From assembly GCF_000023445.1 (NCBI RefSeq), contig NC_012881.1:3091501-3155500 (forward strand): a DNA stretch of 64,000 bases. The letters are read 5' to 3'. The translations under genes were made by a program, and so were the position numbers. This stretch comes from Maridesulfovibrio salexigens DSM 2638 (lineage in GTDB: Bacteria > Desulfobacterota > Desulfovibrionia > Desulfovibrionales > Desulfovibrionaceae). Below, piece by piece: positions 44,450 through 53,103 of this stretch. The notes below the pieces were generated by a model that was not told the origin of the DNA, made no database searches, and worked only from the letters and a program-made list of their open reading frames with translations. Numbering within the stretch: the first letter of the stretch is position 1; each line of letters starts with the position of its first letter.

Positions 44450-45835
44450 TTAAAACTTCATTGGACAGAACTTGGAAGAATCATCCTTAAATATTTGTTC
44501 AACTTCTAAAAATGCGTCAACAACAACTGGATCAAAATGCTTGCCGGACTCGCTTTTGATTAATTCCATTGCCTTTTCGTGTGACCAAGGGGCTTTGTAT
44601 GGCCTTTTACTACGCAAGGCATCATATACATCTGCAATCGCCACGATTCGGGCTGAAAGTGGAATCTCCTCTCCACATAACCCTAACGGGTACCCTGTAC
44701 CATCCCATTTTTCATGATGATAGAGTGCAACATCTGCAGCCAAAGCAAGATAAGAATCCTTGCCAAATTCATTGATAAAAATCTCGTTTCCCAAGTTCAG
44801 TACTGTCCCCGCTACTGTAGTGTGCTCCCTTACAATCTTAAATTCTTCATCCGTTAACTTGCCCTGCTTCGACAATATTTCAACAGGAACAGATGTCTTA
44901 CCGATGTCATGTAGGATAGAGGCCAAAGCCAGTTCATCCACGTAGTTATCTTTTTGAGTAAGATACGGCCTGTATGGCCCACCTTCCCTTAATTTTGAAG
45001 CAATAATGTATGTTAAGTTTCTTATACGGTTTAGATGCTCGCCAGTATCCGGATCATAATTCTCTGCAAGAATGGCTAGCGATTGTATGGAGACTTCTTG
45101 TGTTACTTGAAGTTCTTGAGTTTTTTCATATACCAGCTTCTCAAGATTTTTATTAAGCGATCTTACTTTTTCATCAGCTTGATCCCTATAATAGCTAAGC
45201 CTGCCAGCTCGAATAAGCACCACAACAATTATTATCAGTAATGAGAATGATATTGCAGAACCAAAAACAGCCTCATTAATTAAGAGGTTATCCAATTCCT
45301 CTTTTCTTAAGGTTAAATCATAATAAAGCTCAAAAGCTCCGGCAAATTTTCCATTGTCCATTATTGGAATATATATTTCCGCCAAATCCTTGGAGACGAA
45401 CCGTCCTTCAAGAGTATGCTGATTCTTGGTTACAATCTTAGAAAAATTCTTACCTTTTGCGACAATCAGTTTAAAATACTCATGCCTGTTAAGCTTTCCG
45501 ATATCCTCTGGCGCGGTCGAGTATACAATCTCCCCGGCAGCGTTGAATATTTTGACTTTTTCAAGTCCAAACTTGAGCATTGCATGTTTCATTAACTCAT
45601 CAATATCTTTATCAACTTCAAGGTCACCTGAAGAAGATATCCTCGTTGCTTCCATTGCCCAATAGTTGGCTGTTTTTTCGGCCTCTTCTTCGGAATAATT
45701 CAGAAGTTTCTCGCTAAAATAGGGCAAAACGAAATAATAACTTCGGAGAGGGTAAGCAATAGTAGTTATAATTCCGATGACTAAAAGAATTATTATCTCT
45801 GGATGCCTGTTTATGGTCTTTGCAACTTTCTCCAT
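44450..45835 (-). CDS. Membrane HD-GYP c-di-GMP phosphodiesterase
   Basis: 461 residues from ATG 45835 (GGAG upstream). Two membrane helices (~15-35 and ~198-217) enclose a ~160-residue periplasmic sensor domain of Cache-like character (KIFNAAGEIVYSTAPEDIGKLNRHEYF). A coiled coil follows. The HD-GYP domain has the full catalytic set: ASILHDIGKTSVPVEIL, REHTTVAGTVL, and HHEKWDGTGYPLGLCGEEIPLSARIVAIADVYDAL. It hydrolyses c-di-GMP. The gene is bracketed by ~97-bp direct repeats (44304 and 46177), so it may be a later insertion beside ssb. Confidence 0.94.
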   Translation of the reverse strand: MEKVAKTINRHPEIIILLVIGIITTIAYPLRSYYFVLPYFSEKLLNYSEEEAEKTANYWAMEATRISSSGDLEVDKDIDELMKHAMLKFGLEKVKIFNAAGEIVYSTAPEDIGKLNRHEYFKLIVAKGKNFSKIVTKNQHTLEGRFVSKDLAEIYIPIMDNGKFAGAFELYYDLTLRKEELDNLLINEAVFGSAISFSLLIIIVVVLIRAGRLSYYRDQADEKVRSLNKNLEKLVYEKTQELQVTQEVSIQSLAILAENYDPDTGEHLNRIRNLTYIIASKLREGGPYRPYLTQKDNYVDELALASILHDIGKTSVPVEILSKQGKLTDEEFKIVREHTTVAGTVLNLGNEIFINEFGKDSYLALAADVALYHHEKWDGTGYPLGLCGEEIPLSARIVAIADVYDALRSKRPYKAPWSHEKAMELIKSESGKHFDPVVVDAFLEVEQIFKDDSSKFCPMKF

Positions 45836-46176
45836 ACTGATCTCCAAACCAATTAATCGGGGAAGAAATTAATATACGCAATATATTTATTGCCTATTCC
45901 CAAACCTGTCTATGGAGAATGGAAAATTATAATACAGCACCTTAGAGAATTTATCAGACTTTCCAACCACTGTAGTGATGTACATTTAAATACACGGTAA
46001 TAATCAATTTACATTCCCAAGAGTTAGTGCGGGGAGACTCTACTTGTAATTTTCAGGAATGTCTTATGATACAAGCTGAATCATTTCCTTACCAATTCAG
46101 CGAAAAGCGCACCATTAGCATTGCAACATTAATGAAAACATATTTACAAAATCAACGATTATCATATCCAGATAAA
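45836..46176. other. Gene-free AT-rich stretch upstream of the HD-GYP gene
   Basis: About 340 bp with no plausible ORF. It must carry the promoter of the HD-GYP gene. No operator or hairpin of note was recognised before DR-2 begins at 46177. Confidence 0.4.
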
Positions 46177-46274
46177 ACAAAAAAAAGGGAGTGGTAAAAA
46201 CCACTCCCTGAAATCTAAAACTCCTTTCAGCTCTTTGCCGAAGAAGTCATCATAACTGGATAAATCTATACACG
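46177..46274. repeat. Direct repeat DR-2 with intrinsic terminator (ssb operon)
   Basis: Near-identical to 44304-44400: A run, GGGAGTGG / CCACTCCC hairpin (46187-46208), CTGAAATCTAAAAC, CCTTTCAGCTC and AAATCTATACACG. It directly follows the ssb stop and is the natural terminator of the ssb operon. Confidence 0.9.
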
Positions 46275-46279
46275 ATAAA

Positions 46280-46834
46280 TCAGAAGGGCACCTCGTCCAT
46301 TCCGCTTGCTTCGGAAGGAAATGCGGGGCCGAGATCTTCATCATCCGGGAAACCGCCGCCCTGCTGCTGAGGCTGTTGGTTGTACTGTTGCTGCTGGGGC
46401 TGGCCCTGGTAGCCACCCTGCTGCTGGTTATTGTACTGACCACCGCCCTGCTGCTGATATCCATTCTGCTGCTGGCCCTGATATCCGCCTGCATCCTGCC
46501 TGCTGTCGAGGCCCTGAATGTTGTTGGCTACGATTTCAGTTGTGTAACGGTCCTGACCGTTCTGGTCCTGCCATTTACGGGTCTGCAATTTACCTTCAAC
46601 CATAACCAGACGGCCTTTGGACAGGTATTTGCCTACGAATTCGGCAGTCTGACGCCATGCAACAACACGGTGCCACTCGGTCTTATCAACTTTCTGGCCG
46701 CTATTGCGGTCTTTGTAGCCTTCATCGGTAGCTACAGAAAGGTTGGCAAAGGCCTGACCGGAGGTTGTGTATGAAAGTTTCGGATCCTGCCCGAGACGTC
46801 CTATCAATATTACTTTGTTCATGCTTCCTGCCAT
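46280..46834 (-). CDS. ssb: Single-stranded DNA-binding protein
   Basis: 184 residues. The OB-fold (1-~112) begins MAGSMNKVILIGRLGQDPKLSYTTSGQAFANLSVAT and includes WHRVVAWRQTAEFVGKYLSKG and VEGKLQTRKWQDQNGQDRYTTEI. A Gln/Gly/Tyr-rich linker (~115-168) leads to the acidic tip DEVPF, the conserved partner-binding tail (E. coli DDIPF). SSB coats single-stranded DNA in replication and repair. It is the last gene of the leftward carboxylase-ssb run. Confidence 0.96.
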   Translation of the reverse strand: MAGSMNKVILIGRLGQDPKLSYTTSGQAFANLSVATDEGYKDRNSGQKVDKTEWHRVVAWRQTAEFVGKYLSKGRLVMVEGKLQTRKWQDQNGQDRYTTEIVANNIQGLDSRQDAGGYQGQQQNGYQQQGGGQYNNQQQGGYQGQPQQQQYNQQPQQQGGGFPDDEDLGPAFPSEASGMDEVPF

Positions 46835-46846
46835 CTAGGCCCCCAT

Positions 46847-47200
46847 TTATCTGAATTTTCTTTTTGAAGCGATCTTTTCCGCAACACTCAGCTCGTCTTC
46901 GAGATCGTAGCTGATGGTATTGGCTTCCGAAGCTTTCCAGTCGCCAAGAGCTTTTTCCATACGCAATTTAAGTTCATACGCTTTACGGATGGATTCAGCC
47001 ATGGCTTCGGCCTTTTCTTCCGGGATCATGCCCAGCTCAAGACGGTCCTTAAGGTCCTCGACAAGCTCGATAACACCACGCGAGCGCCCGTCGGGCTGCG
47101 GTTCTTCCCAAGCGGTCTTAACCAGATAAGGCCAGTTTTTCTCAACTTCGGCTTCATCATATGTACGGGCCATAACCCTAATTTGGAGCACATTTCCCAT
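46847..47200 (-). CDS. Uncharacterised 117-residue protein
   Basis: AGGA eight bases before the ATG. It is a soluble, charged, helical protein (YDEAEVEKNWPYLVKTAWEE... IRKAYELKLRMEKALGDWKASEANTISYDLEDELSVAEKIASKRKFR). No recognised family. It lies 12 bases upstream of ssb and 72 bases downstream of the biotinyl-domain gene. Co-transcription with ssb is likely; a role cannot be assigned. Confidence 0.65.
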   Translation of the reverse strand: MGNVLQIRVMARTYDEAEVEKNWPYLVKTAWEEPQPDGRSRGVIELVEDLKDRLELGMIPEEKAEAMAESIRKAYELKLRMEKALGDWKASEANTISYDLEDELSVAEKIASKRKFR

Positions 47201-47272
47201 GCGAAAAATCCTTTATTAATACGGAAAAAAAGAATTCGTCAATCGCTAGATTTCAAAAAGCAAAAACTCTTA

Positions 47273-47923
47273 TTAATCAACCTCTTCCCATTCGCTCTGA
47301 ACGCGGTTGACAACTTCCTGAATCTGCTTGAGCTGATCAGCAGGACAAACACCGATCAGGGGTTGGGCTGCATCAACGTTGTCACCGTTATTGAAATATA
47401 CGGAATAAATGAGACCTTCGGGCCCGCTGTAGTTGAGCGCAGTTTCCCTTTTCATACGGGAAACAATGAACAGGTCCATACCTTCGGTAACCTTAACGGA
47501 ACGCTCACCGGAACCTTTGATCTTAGCGTCAACTTCAGGAGTGAAGTAGTATTTTGCTTTTTCAGGAGCATTGAACAGAAAAAGAGCTTTCTTGAGGATC
47601 AGCTGAATTACTTCTTCTTTGGAAAGGAAGTGACGGATCTTGATCAGCACTTCTCCGGCTTCTACAAAGCTGCCTTCCAGATCCTGACGGATGGAAACAA
47701 TTTCACCTTTTTCAGGAGCAGTAATGTTCTTGGTATTGCGTTCACGAGTAAGTTTAGCCAGTACGGTGCCGGGCTTTTCCTTCCATTCACCGGAGGGACC
47801 TTTCACCTTATCGCCAACCTTAAGACCGGTAAATTCAACAGTTCCGGTATGAGGGACAGATATTTCAATTTCCTCGTAAGGAGAAGCCTTGATCTCTTCA
47901 AGCAGTTCCTTAATATTCAGCAT
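47273..47923 (-). CDS. Biotinyl-domain (BCCP-like) carrier protein
   Basis: 216 residues from ATG 47923 (AGAGG upstream). Residues ~20-96 form one biotinyl/lipoyl-like beta segment (ISVPHTGTVEFTGLKVGDKV... ITAPEKGEIVSIRQDLEGSFVEAGEVLIKI). Residues ~140-195 match a second biotinyl fold: SVKVTEGMDLFIVSRMKRETALNYSGPEGLIYSVYFNNGDNVDAAQPLIGV. Here RMK aligns with the biotin-carrier motif EAMKM, so K158 is the likely biotin site. It would shuttle carboxyl groups between the biotin carboxylase at 50408 and the carboxyltransferase at 48125. The motif is unusual, so biotinylation needs proof. Confidence 0.68.
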   Translation of the reverse strand: MLNIKELLEEIKASPYEEIEISVPHTGTVEFTGLKVGDKVKGPSGEWKEKPGTVLAKLTRERNTKNITAPEKGEIVSIRQDLEGSFVEAGEVLIKIRHFLSKEEVIQLILKKALFLFNAPEKAKYYFTPEVDAKIKGSGERSVKVTEGMDLFIVSRMKRETALNYSGPEGLIYSVYFNNGDNVDAAQPLIGVCPADQLKQIQEVVNRVQSEWEEVD

Positions 47924-47994
47924 TATATTAACCTCTGGATTATTTTTACTTATATCCCGCGACATTGGGCGGAGATCATTATTTTTACATTTTA

Positions 47995-48024
47995 AACCGG
48001 AGCCCTAAGACCCAGCATCCGGTT
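47995..48024 (-). terminator. Hairpin between the carboxyltransferase and biotinyl-domain genes
   Basis: AACCGGA and TCCGGTT (7-bp perfect stem, 16-base loop). A second dyad, TACCTACA / TGTAGGTA, at 48102-48121 directly follows the carboxyltransferase stop. Either may reduce read-through in this 201-bp gap. Confidence 0.4.
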
Positions 48025-48124
48025 CGGGCAATTTGCAGACATTATCAGGCAAAGTCAACCTGCTGCGAAACTCCCTAACACAGAAAACACTTTACGATAA
48101 GTACCTACACAAATGTAGGTATAT

Positions 48125-50377
48125 TTATCTATAATACAAATTCCGGCCACCCATGGTCATGAGAGCCTGGCCGATATTGCGACCCATTTCGCGCCTGTCC
48201 CAGATTCCCTGAATATGTCCTCTGGCAAGTGCGTTCCACGCGTTGTGATAATTAGGTGGAACGGGAATCCCCGTAGTTTCGGTGATAACCCTTGGTCCGG
48301 CAAACCCTATCTTGGAAGACCGTATCCCGAACTGATAGGGGGAACATCCCAGAAAACTTGCCACGGACCCACCGTAAGAGTTGGTATCGTAGATTACCAG
48401 ATATAAGCCCCCGGCATCCACATATTTGCGCAGAGCCATAGTACAGCGAGGCATCTGGAGCACACCGTTGGTACCTTCTTGAATGCGGATTCCGGCTGTT
48501 CCATGAGCATAAAAGATAAGCGGCAATTGTTTGCGCTGGGCTCTTTCAGCTGCGCGGATAATCTTCTCGCCTTCAGCTGCACCGACAGAACCGCCCCTGA
48601 ACGGAGCAGCAAGGCAAATGACCACTGCATTGATACCGTCCATGCGGGTTTCGAAAGTTATACAGGAAGAACGCAAACCGGTTTTCTTACGGGCTTCGTC
48701 AAGCTTGAGATCAAAGCCTTCGTAGCCCAACGGATTGGCAGACTCAATGCCGGAGTTGAATTCAAAACCTTCGGCATAGTTAAAAACATTGTACAGATAC
48801 CACTGGTATTCCATAGGAAAATGATGCCCGCAATTACTGCAAACCCCGGCAAAATCGCCAAACAGATCAGGAGCCCAGAGATCGAGGCACCCCTCGCTAG
48901 CTGAGTTGGGGCAGGTAAAAGTACGGTCATCCTTACATTTGGGACTACTGTATTTCCAGCGTCCTTCTTCAAAACATGGTGACTGGTCAGAAGTGGAAAG
49001 GCAGAGCAATTTGTCACGAACTTCGCTCGAAATTTTAACCGACGAGCCATTCTCGGCACTGTTCTTCTTCAGCAATCGGGCAGTGCGCTCTTTGACGAGA
49101 TGGGCCTCGGCCTGAATCTCTTCCATTCCCTGCTTAGCAGCACGAACAGTACGCCCCACAAGGTTATAGACAAAGAGCGATTTAGTAGACCAAGCCACTC
49201 CCTGAACAGCTGCCCCCATTTTCAGGAACAATGAACGCTGGTCCATGTATGCAGAGGTGGAGAGGTTGCGAAACTTCTCATAACGCTTCTCAACCAGTCT
49301 TGCCCTCGCACGGGAACTCAGAGCCCAGCGCATGAAGACATCCTCACCCTCTTCCGGTCCCTTCTGCTTGAGAGCCATAGCCCGGAAAAGTTTAAGTCCT
49401 TTCACGGAAATACAAACTTCGTTAGTAGCCCGAATTACCTCGGAACGCAGGGTGCGGAAAAAGTCATAACTGGCAGGCTTAGCCCCCAGATGAGGTTCCT
49501 GCACCACACGGTCAATGTACCCCATCTCCAGATTATCCTCGGCAGTAATACCGAGTTTGCGAGCACAATTTCCGATCAGAGCATTATCCACCCGTTTGCC
49601 GCCTTTAAGGTTGGCCTCAATTGCTGCCGCCCCTTCCGGGGAAATGACCGAGTAGTAACCGTGAGAAAGCATAAGTCTGCGGTCGGCAAGACCAATGGCC
49701 TCAGCACCGCCGGAACCGCCTTCGGAAATAACTGAGATGATAGGCACATCAATTTTGCCCATCTCATAAATATTTTTGGCTATCTGCTGCGCCGCTCCGG
49801 GATAATCTTCAATAGGGTATGAACCGGGGGTAAAAATATAGGTATGGATGGGAATACCTTCAGCCTGCGCAACTTTCATGTAATGAAGAGCCTTGGCATT
49901 ACCCCAAGGTTTGGCAGAACCTCCATTGCGAAATTCCTGCCCGTGCCCTTTCTCCTGCCCAATGACCATAACCGGCTGATGAACAACCTTCTGCCCCACC
50001 CGTCTGGTAATGTAGGCTTGAGCAATAAGCATGGAAGGGTCGATACTGAACTCACCAAGTCCGCCAAGCTCGGTGTAGTTATCGTAAACATTTTCCAGAA
50101 TATCAGTCAGGCATATGCGCTGAGGATGACGTACAATGCGCACCCTATCCATTGGAGTCAGCTCTTTCTCGAGCTTGGATTCAAGAAAGGAAAACAAGTC
50201 TTCAAGGCGGGCAAGTTTACTCAGTGAATCTTTGGTTGAAATAGTCCCGCGCAAACCACGGAACTCATCCAACTCAGAGCCGAGCATGGAAATATTGGCA
50301 TTTTCGAGATTCCCGAAAATATCCTTAATATAATTGAGCCTTTCAGAAAGGGCATCGATGCGCTTATCAATATTCAT
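48125..50377 (-). CDS. Fused acetyl-CoA carboxylase carboxyltransferase (alpha-beta order)
   Basis: 750 residues. The first ~320 residues match AccA: KVVHQPVMVIGQEKG, IHTYIFTPGSYPIEDYPGAAQQIA, SVISEGGSGGAEAIGLADRRLML, YYSVISPEGAAAI. After a linker, the last ~300 match AccD: a Cys-rich putative zinc region ending VCSNCGHHF, then APFRGGSVGAAEGEKIIRAAERA, GTAGIRIQEGTNGVLQMPRC, GGSVASFLGC and IGFAGPRVI. It should move carboxyl from biotin to an acyl-CoA, normally acetyl-CoA to malonyl-CoA. Canonical SGGARMQEG is changed, so the substrate is not certain. Confidence 0.88.
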   Translation of the reverse strand: MNIDKRIDALSERLNYIKDIFGNLENANISMLGSELDEFRGLRGTISTKDSLSKLARLEDLFSFLESKLEKELTPMDRVRIVRHPQRICLTDILENVYDNYTELGGLGEFSIDPSMLIAQAYITRRVGQKVVHQPVMVIGQEKGHGQEFRNGGSAKPWGNAKALHYMKVAQAEGIPIHTYIFTPGSYPIEDYPGAAQQIAKNIYEMGKIDVPIISVISEGGSGGAEAIGLADRRLMLSHGYYSVISPEGAAAIEANLKGGKRVDNALIGNCARKLGITAEDNLEMGYIDRVVQEPHLGAKPASYDFFRTLRSEVIRATNEVCISVKGLKLFRAMALKQKGPEEGEDVFMRWALSSRARARLVEKRYEKFRNLSTSAYMDQRSLFLKMGAAVQGVAWSTKSLFVYNLVGRTVRAAKQGMEEIQAEAHLVKERTARLLKKNSAENGSSVKISSEVRDKLLCLSTSDQSPCFEEGRWKYSSPKCKDDRTFTCPNSASEGCLDLWAPDLFGDFAGVCSNCGHHFPMEYQWYLYNVFNYAEGFEFNSGIESANPLGYEGFDLKLDEARKKTGLRSSCITFETRMDGINAVVICLAAPFRGGSVGAAEGEKIIRAAERAQRKQLPLIFYAHGTAGIRIQEGTNGVLQMPRCTMALRKYVDAGGLYLVIYDTNSYGGSVASFLGCSPYQFGIRSSKIGFAGPRVITETTGIPVPPNYHNAWNALARGHIQGIWDRREMGRNIGQALMTMGGRNLYYR

Positions 50378-50407
50378 ACAAATCCTGAATTATTTCAGCA
50401 CAAGAGG

Positions 50408-51826
50408 CTAAAATTCCAACAAACCGGAGCTCTTATCAATCAAATACGAAATATTGGATTCAAGCTTACGTCCCGCCCGATCCTGCCCTTGCAGAATCAG
50501 GCCCTTTAAAAATTTAACTCCGCGCTGCTTGGCATGTTCCAGATTGTCACCGCGAACAATTGCCAGCGCGAGGTTGGGATCGAATTCAGTGGGAATTTCA
50601 TAAGGACGGTCAGTGGGCACCTGAGTATAAACCTCAAGCCACTCTTCTTCCTGCCAGCGGAACTTGTCAATCGTACCTACCCACGGAGCAAAATCATAGT
50701 CCGGATTCTCGGCAATAATGCGGTACTCGATGGCTGCTCCGGAAAGGTCTACATCCTCCTGAGCGTAGCCCAAGGCTTCACCTAATCCGAGCCGGACCTG
50801 CTCACGCACGATATTCACATTGCGCTCACCCTTGATTGCCGAGATCGCAGCGGAAACTCCGTTCTCAACCTGAATGCGGGTGTTGACCTCCATGAGAAAA
50901 GGCTCGCCGCGCGGAGTAACAATCCATTCCCATGTTCCCACGTTATCATAATTAACGGCACGGGCCATAGACAGAGAGTGTTCCGTTATGCTGTCCAGCA
51001 CCCCGGAAGCATTGAAAATATAGTGAATTTCTTGAGGTGCAAATCCGGGAGCGACTTCGATCCGCTTCTGATTACCGCTACTCTGCACCGAACAGTTGCG
51101 GGTTCCGAAATGGATGTGCTTACGCCCGCTTCGTTCACAAACAACTTGAACTTCAAGATGGTTGAATCCGTAAATACGCTGCTCAATGAGAACGCCTTCA
51201 TCATTGAACTGACGCTTGGCGTAATTGCGGATACGCCTGTAAACAGAACGGAACTCATCGGGATCGTTTACTTCTTCAATCCCCATCCCCCCACCACCGG
51301 CAGAAGCCTTAACCATGATGGCCGGGGCCTGAAATCCCTGCTCCTTCTGAAAAGCGAAAAGGCTGTCGGCAAGCTCGACAGCCTCAAGTTCATCATAAAT
51401 AGGACTGTCGGACCCGGGAACGGTCGGCACTCCCAAACTGCGTGCAAGACGTTTTGTATTAATCTTGTCACCCAATTCCTGAATCACCCGCCACGAAGGT
51501 CCGATAAAGATAAGCGGTTTTTCCCTTTTCACCACCCGGCGCGCAAACCTGAAATCTTCAGCAAAAAATCCGTATCCCGGATGAATGGCCGAGGCTCCGC
51601 TACGGTCCGCAACACTGAAAATTTCATTGGCATCGCGGTAGGAACTAATGCAAAAAAGGCTGTTCTCACCACCATTTTCCCGCGCAAAACGTACATGCCC
51701 GCTTTCACTGTCCGCCTCAGTATAAACGCAGACAAAATTCTGATTAAGCTCCAGACAGGCTTTGGCTATCCTGATGGCAATTTCACCACGGTTGGCAATT
51801 AGGACCTTATGTTCACCTTTGTACAC
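50408..51826 (-). CDS. Divergent biotin carboxylase
   Basis: 472 residues, GTG start at 51826 with weak SD. The ATP-grasp fold of biotin carboxylase is clear: KVLIANRGEIAIRIAKAC, HPGYGFFAED, KINTKRLARSLGVPTVPGS, MVKASAGGGGMGIEEV. Key regions differ from AccC: ERDCSxQRRxQK is TRNCSVQSSGNQK, and EMNTRIQVEHPVTE is EVNTRIQVENGVSA, though the catalytic Arg (NTRIQ) is kept. It would carboxylate biotin with bicarbonate and ATP. It precedes the fused carboxyltransferase by 30 bp, and the three genes probably form one acyl-CoA carboxylase. Confidence 0.87.
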   Translation of the reverse strand: MYKGEHKVLIANRGEIAIRIAKACLELNQNFVCVYTEADSESGHVRFARENGGENSLFCISSYRDANEIFSVADRSGASAIHPGYGFFAEDFRFARRVVKREKPLIFIGPSWRVIQELGDKINTKRLARSLGVPTVPGSDSPIYDELEAVELADSLFAFQKEQGFQAPAIMVKASAGGGGMGIEEVNDPDEFRSVYRRIRNYAKRQFNDEGVLIEQRIYGFNHLEVQVVCERSGRKHIHFGTRNCSVQSSGNQKRIEVAPGFAPQEIHYIFNASGVLDSITEHSLSMARAVNYDNVGTWEWIVTPRGEPFLMEVNTRIQVENGVSAAISAIKGERNVNIVREQVRLGLGEALGYAQEDVDLSGAAIEYRIIAENPDYDFAPWVGTIDKFRWQEEEWLEVYTQVPTDRPYEIPTEFDPNLALAIVRGDNLEHAKQRGVKFLKGLILQGQDRAGRKLESNISYLIDKSSGLLEF

Positions 51827-51847
51827 AGTAAAATACCAACCGGGAAA

Positions 51848-52213
51848 TCAGGATGCGCCTTTTTTCTTGCGCAACAGGATCATTCGTTTCTGGACTTCTA
51901 AAACCAACTTATCAAGACGTGCTTCCTGATACTTATCCAGATCAACATAAATGCAGCCCATCAAACCTTTTCCGATATCACGCACCACTTTGATATCAAG
52001 TCCGGTTAAAAGCTCTTTTTTGCCGAGAACAAAATCAACCTTGAATTGCTGATCCACTTCGAAACTGTCATTACCAGCAGAAAAAGCGAGACCGTTAACA
52101 CTAAAATCCTTCACGCTATAAGCGGAAGGATAACCTTCAATCCTGAGAGCCAGTCCGGGAAGACTGGTCCGGAAAGCTCCTCTTGCCGAACTGCTATCGA
52201 ATGAAATATCCAT
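51848..52213 (-). CDS. PilZ-domain protein
   Basis: 121 residues from ATG 52213 (GGAGAGGA upstream; the TTG at 52225 overlaps the SD). It is a single PilZ domain: ARGAFRTSL fits the R-x3-R motif and YSVKDFSVNGLAFSAG the D-x-S-x-x-G motif, both needed for c-di-GMP binding. A helical, Lys-rich C-terminus follows. It lies between motAB and the carboxylase genes and 21 bp upstream of the latter. It may tune flagellar function like YcgR, or be co-expressed with the carboxylase. Confidence 0.82.
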   Translation of the reverse strand: MDISFDSSSARGAFRTSLPGLALRIEGYPSAYSVKDFSVNGLAFSAGNDSFEVDQQFKVDFVLGKKELLTGLDIKVVRDIGKGLMGCIYVDLDKYQEARLDKLVLEVQKRMILLRKKKGAS

Positions 52214-52347
52214 TCCTCTCTCCAATCACATTCAACAGGTTAAAACCGTTGAGAAAAACAATAATCCTAAAATCTGTTCCCCAAAATAAAACCACGTTTA
52301 CCTTGGGACTGAAATCATAATTTTGTTAACCCATAATAATCGCGAGC

Positions 52348-53100
52348 TTACGGCCCGGTCATAATTTTATCCAAAACAAACTCAACACGACGATTGCGCT
52401 GACGGTTGCGCTTCGAATTATTAGGAACAAGGGGATCCATTTCCCCAAGTCCTGTCGCGGTAAGCCTATTCGGTTTAATCCCTAATTTCATTAGGTAGCG
52501 TAACACATTTACTGCACGTAAGGATGAAATTTCCCAGTTATCTTTCAATCTGCTCTTACTACTGGGCTGGGTATCATCAGTATATCCCTTGATATTGATA
52601 TACTGGTCAGGATGGCTGATAAAAAAATTCTTTAAAGCTTTTACTGCATTACGCCCTTTCTCACTCAGCTGAACCTGCCCGGGATTGAAGAGCACATCTG
52701 AAGGCAGCTTGAGAGTAATTTTGCCATCCTCAAACTTCGCGCTCATAATACCTTCCACGCCCTTGGTGGTCTGAAGATATTTAACATCTTCAAAAACCTT
52801 GCGCTGAGCCTTGATGATCTGCCTGCGGGTAACAACCTGATTAAGAATAGCCCCGGCCTCCTCGCGGGAGACCTTGCTGGTGGCAATCTTCTGCAATTTC
52901 CCGCTGATTGATTTGCTGACAGACTGGAATGTCATATCAAACTTTTTAGCATCAATCTCGGACATGGAATAAAGCAAAATGAAGAAAACCAGCAGCAGCA
53001 TGGATAAATCCGCAAAGGTTGTTATCCACTCATTAGGCTCATCCTCGTCTCCATCGTCATCACCGGCCAGCAGCGAACCTTTCAGGAGTTCATCATCCAT
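52348..53100 (-). CDS. motB: Flagellar motor stator protein MotB
   Basis: 250 residues. One N-terminal membrane helix carries the proton-channel Asp31 in WITTFADLSMLLLVFFILLYSMSEID. The C-terminal OmpA-like peptidoglycan-binding region has LFNPGQVQLSEKG, IKGYTDDTQPSSKS, NWEISSLRAVNVLRYL and NRRVEFVL. It anchors the stator to the cell wall. It starts three bases after the motA stop, so they are coupled. Confidence 0.95.
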   Translation of the reverse strand: MDDELLKGSLLAGDDDGDEDEPNEWITTFADLSMLLLVFFILLYSMSEIDAKKFDMTFQSVSKSISGKLQKIATSKVSREEAGAILNQVVTRRQIIKAQRKVFEDVKYLQTTKGVEGIMSAKFEDGKITLKLPSDVLFNPGQVQLSEKGRNAVKALKNFFISHPDQYINIKGYTDDTQPSSKSRLKDNWEISSLRAVNVLRYLMKLGIKPNRLTATGLGEMDPLVPNNSKRNRQRNRRVEFVLDKIMTGP

Positions 53101-53103
53101 GGC

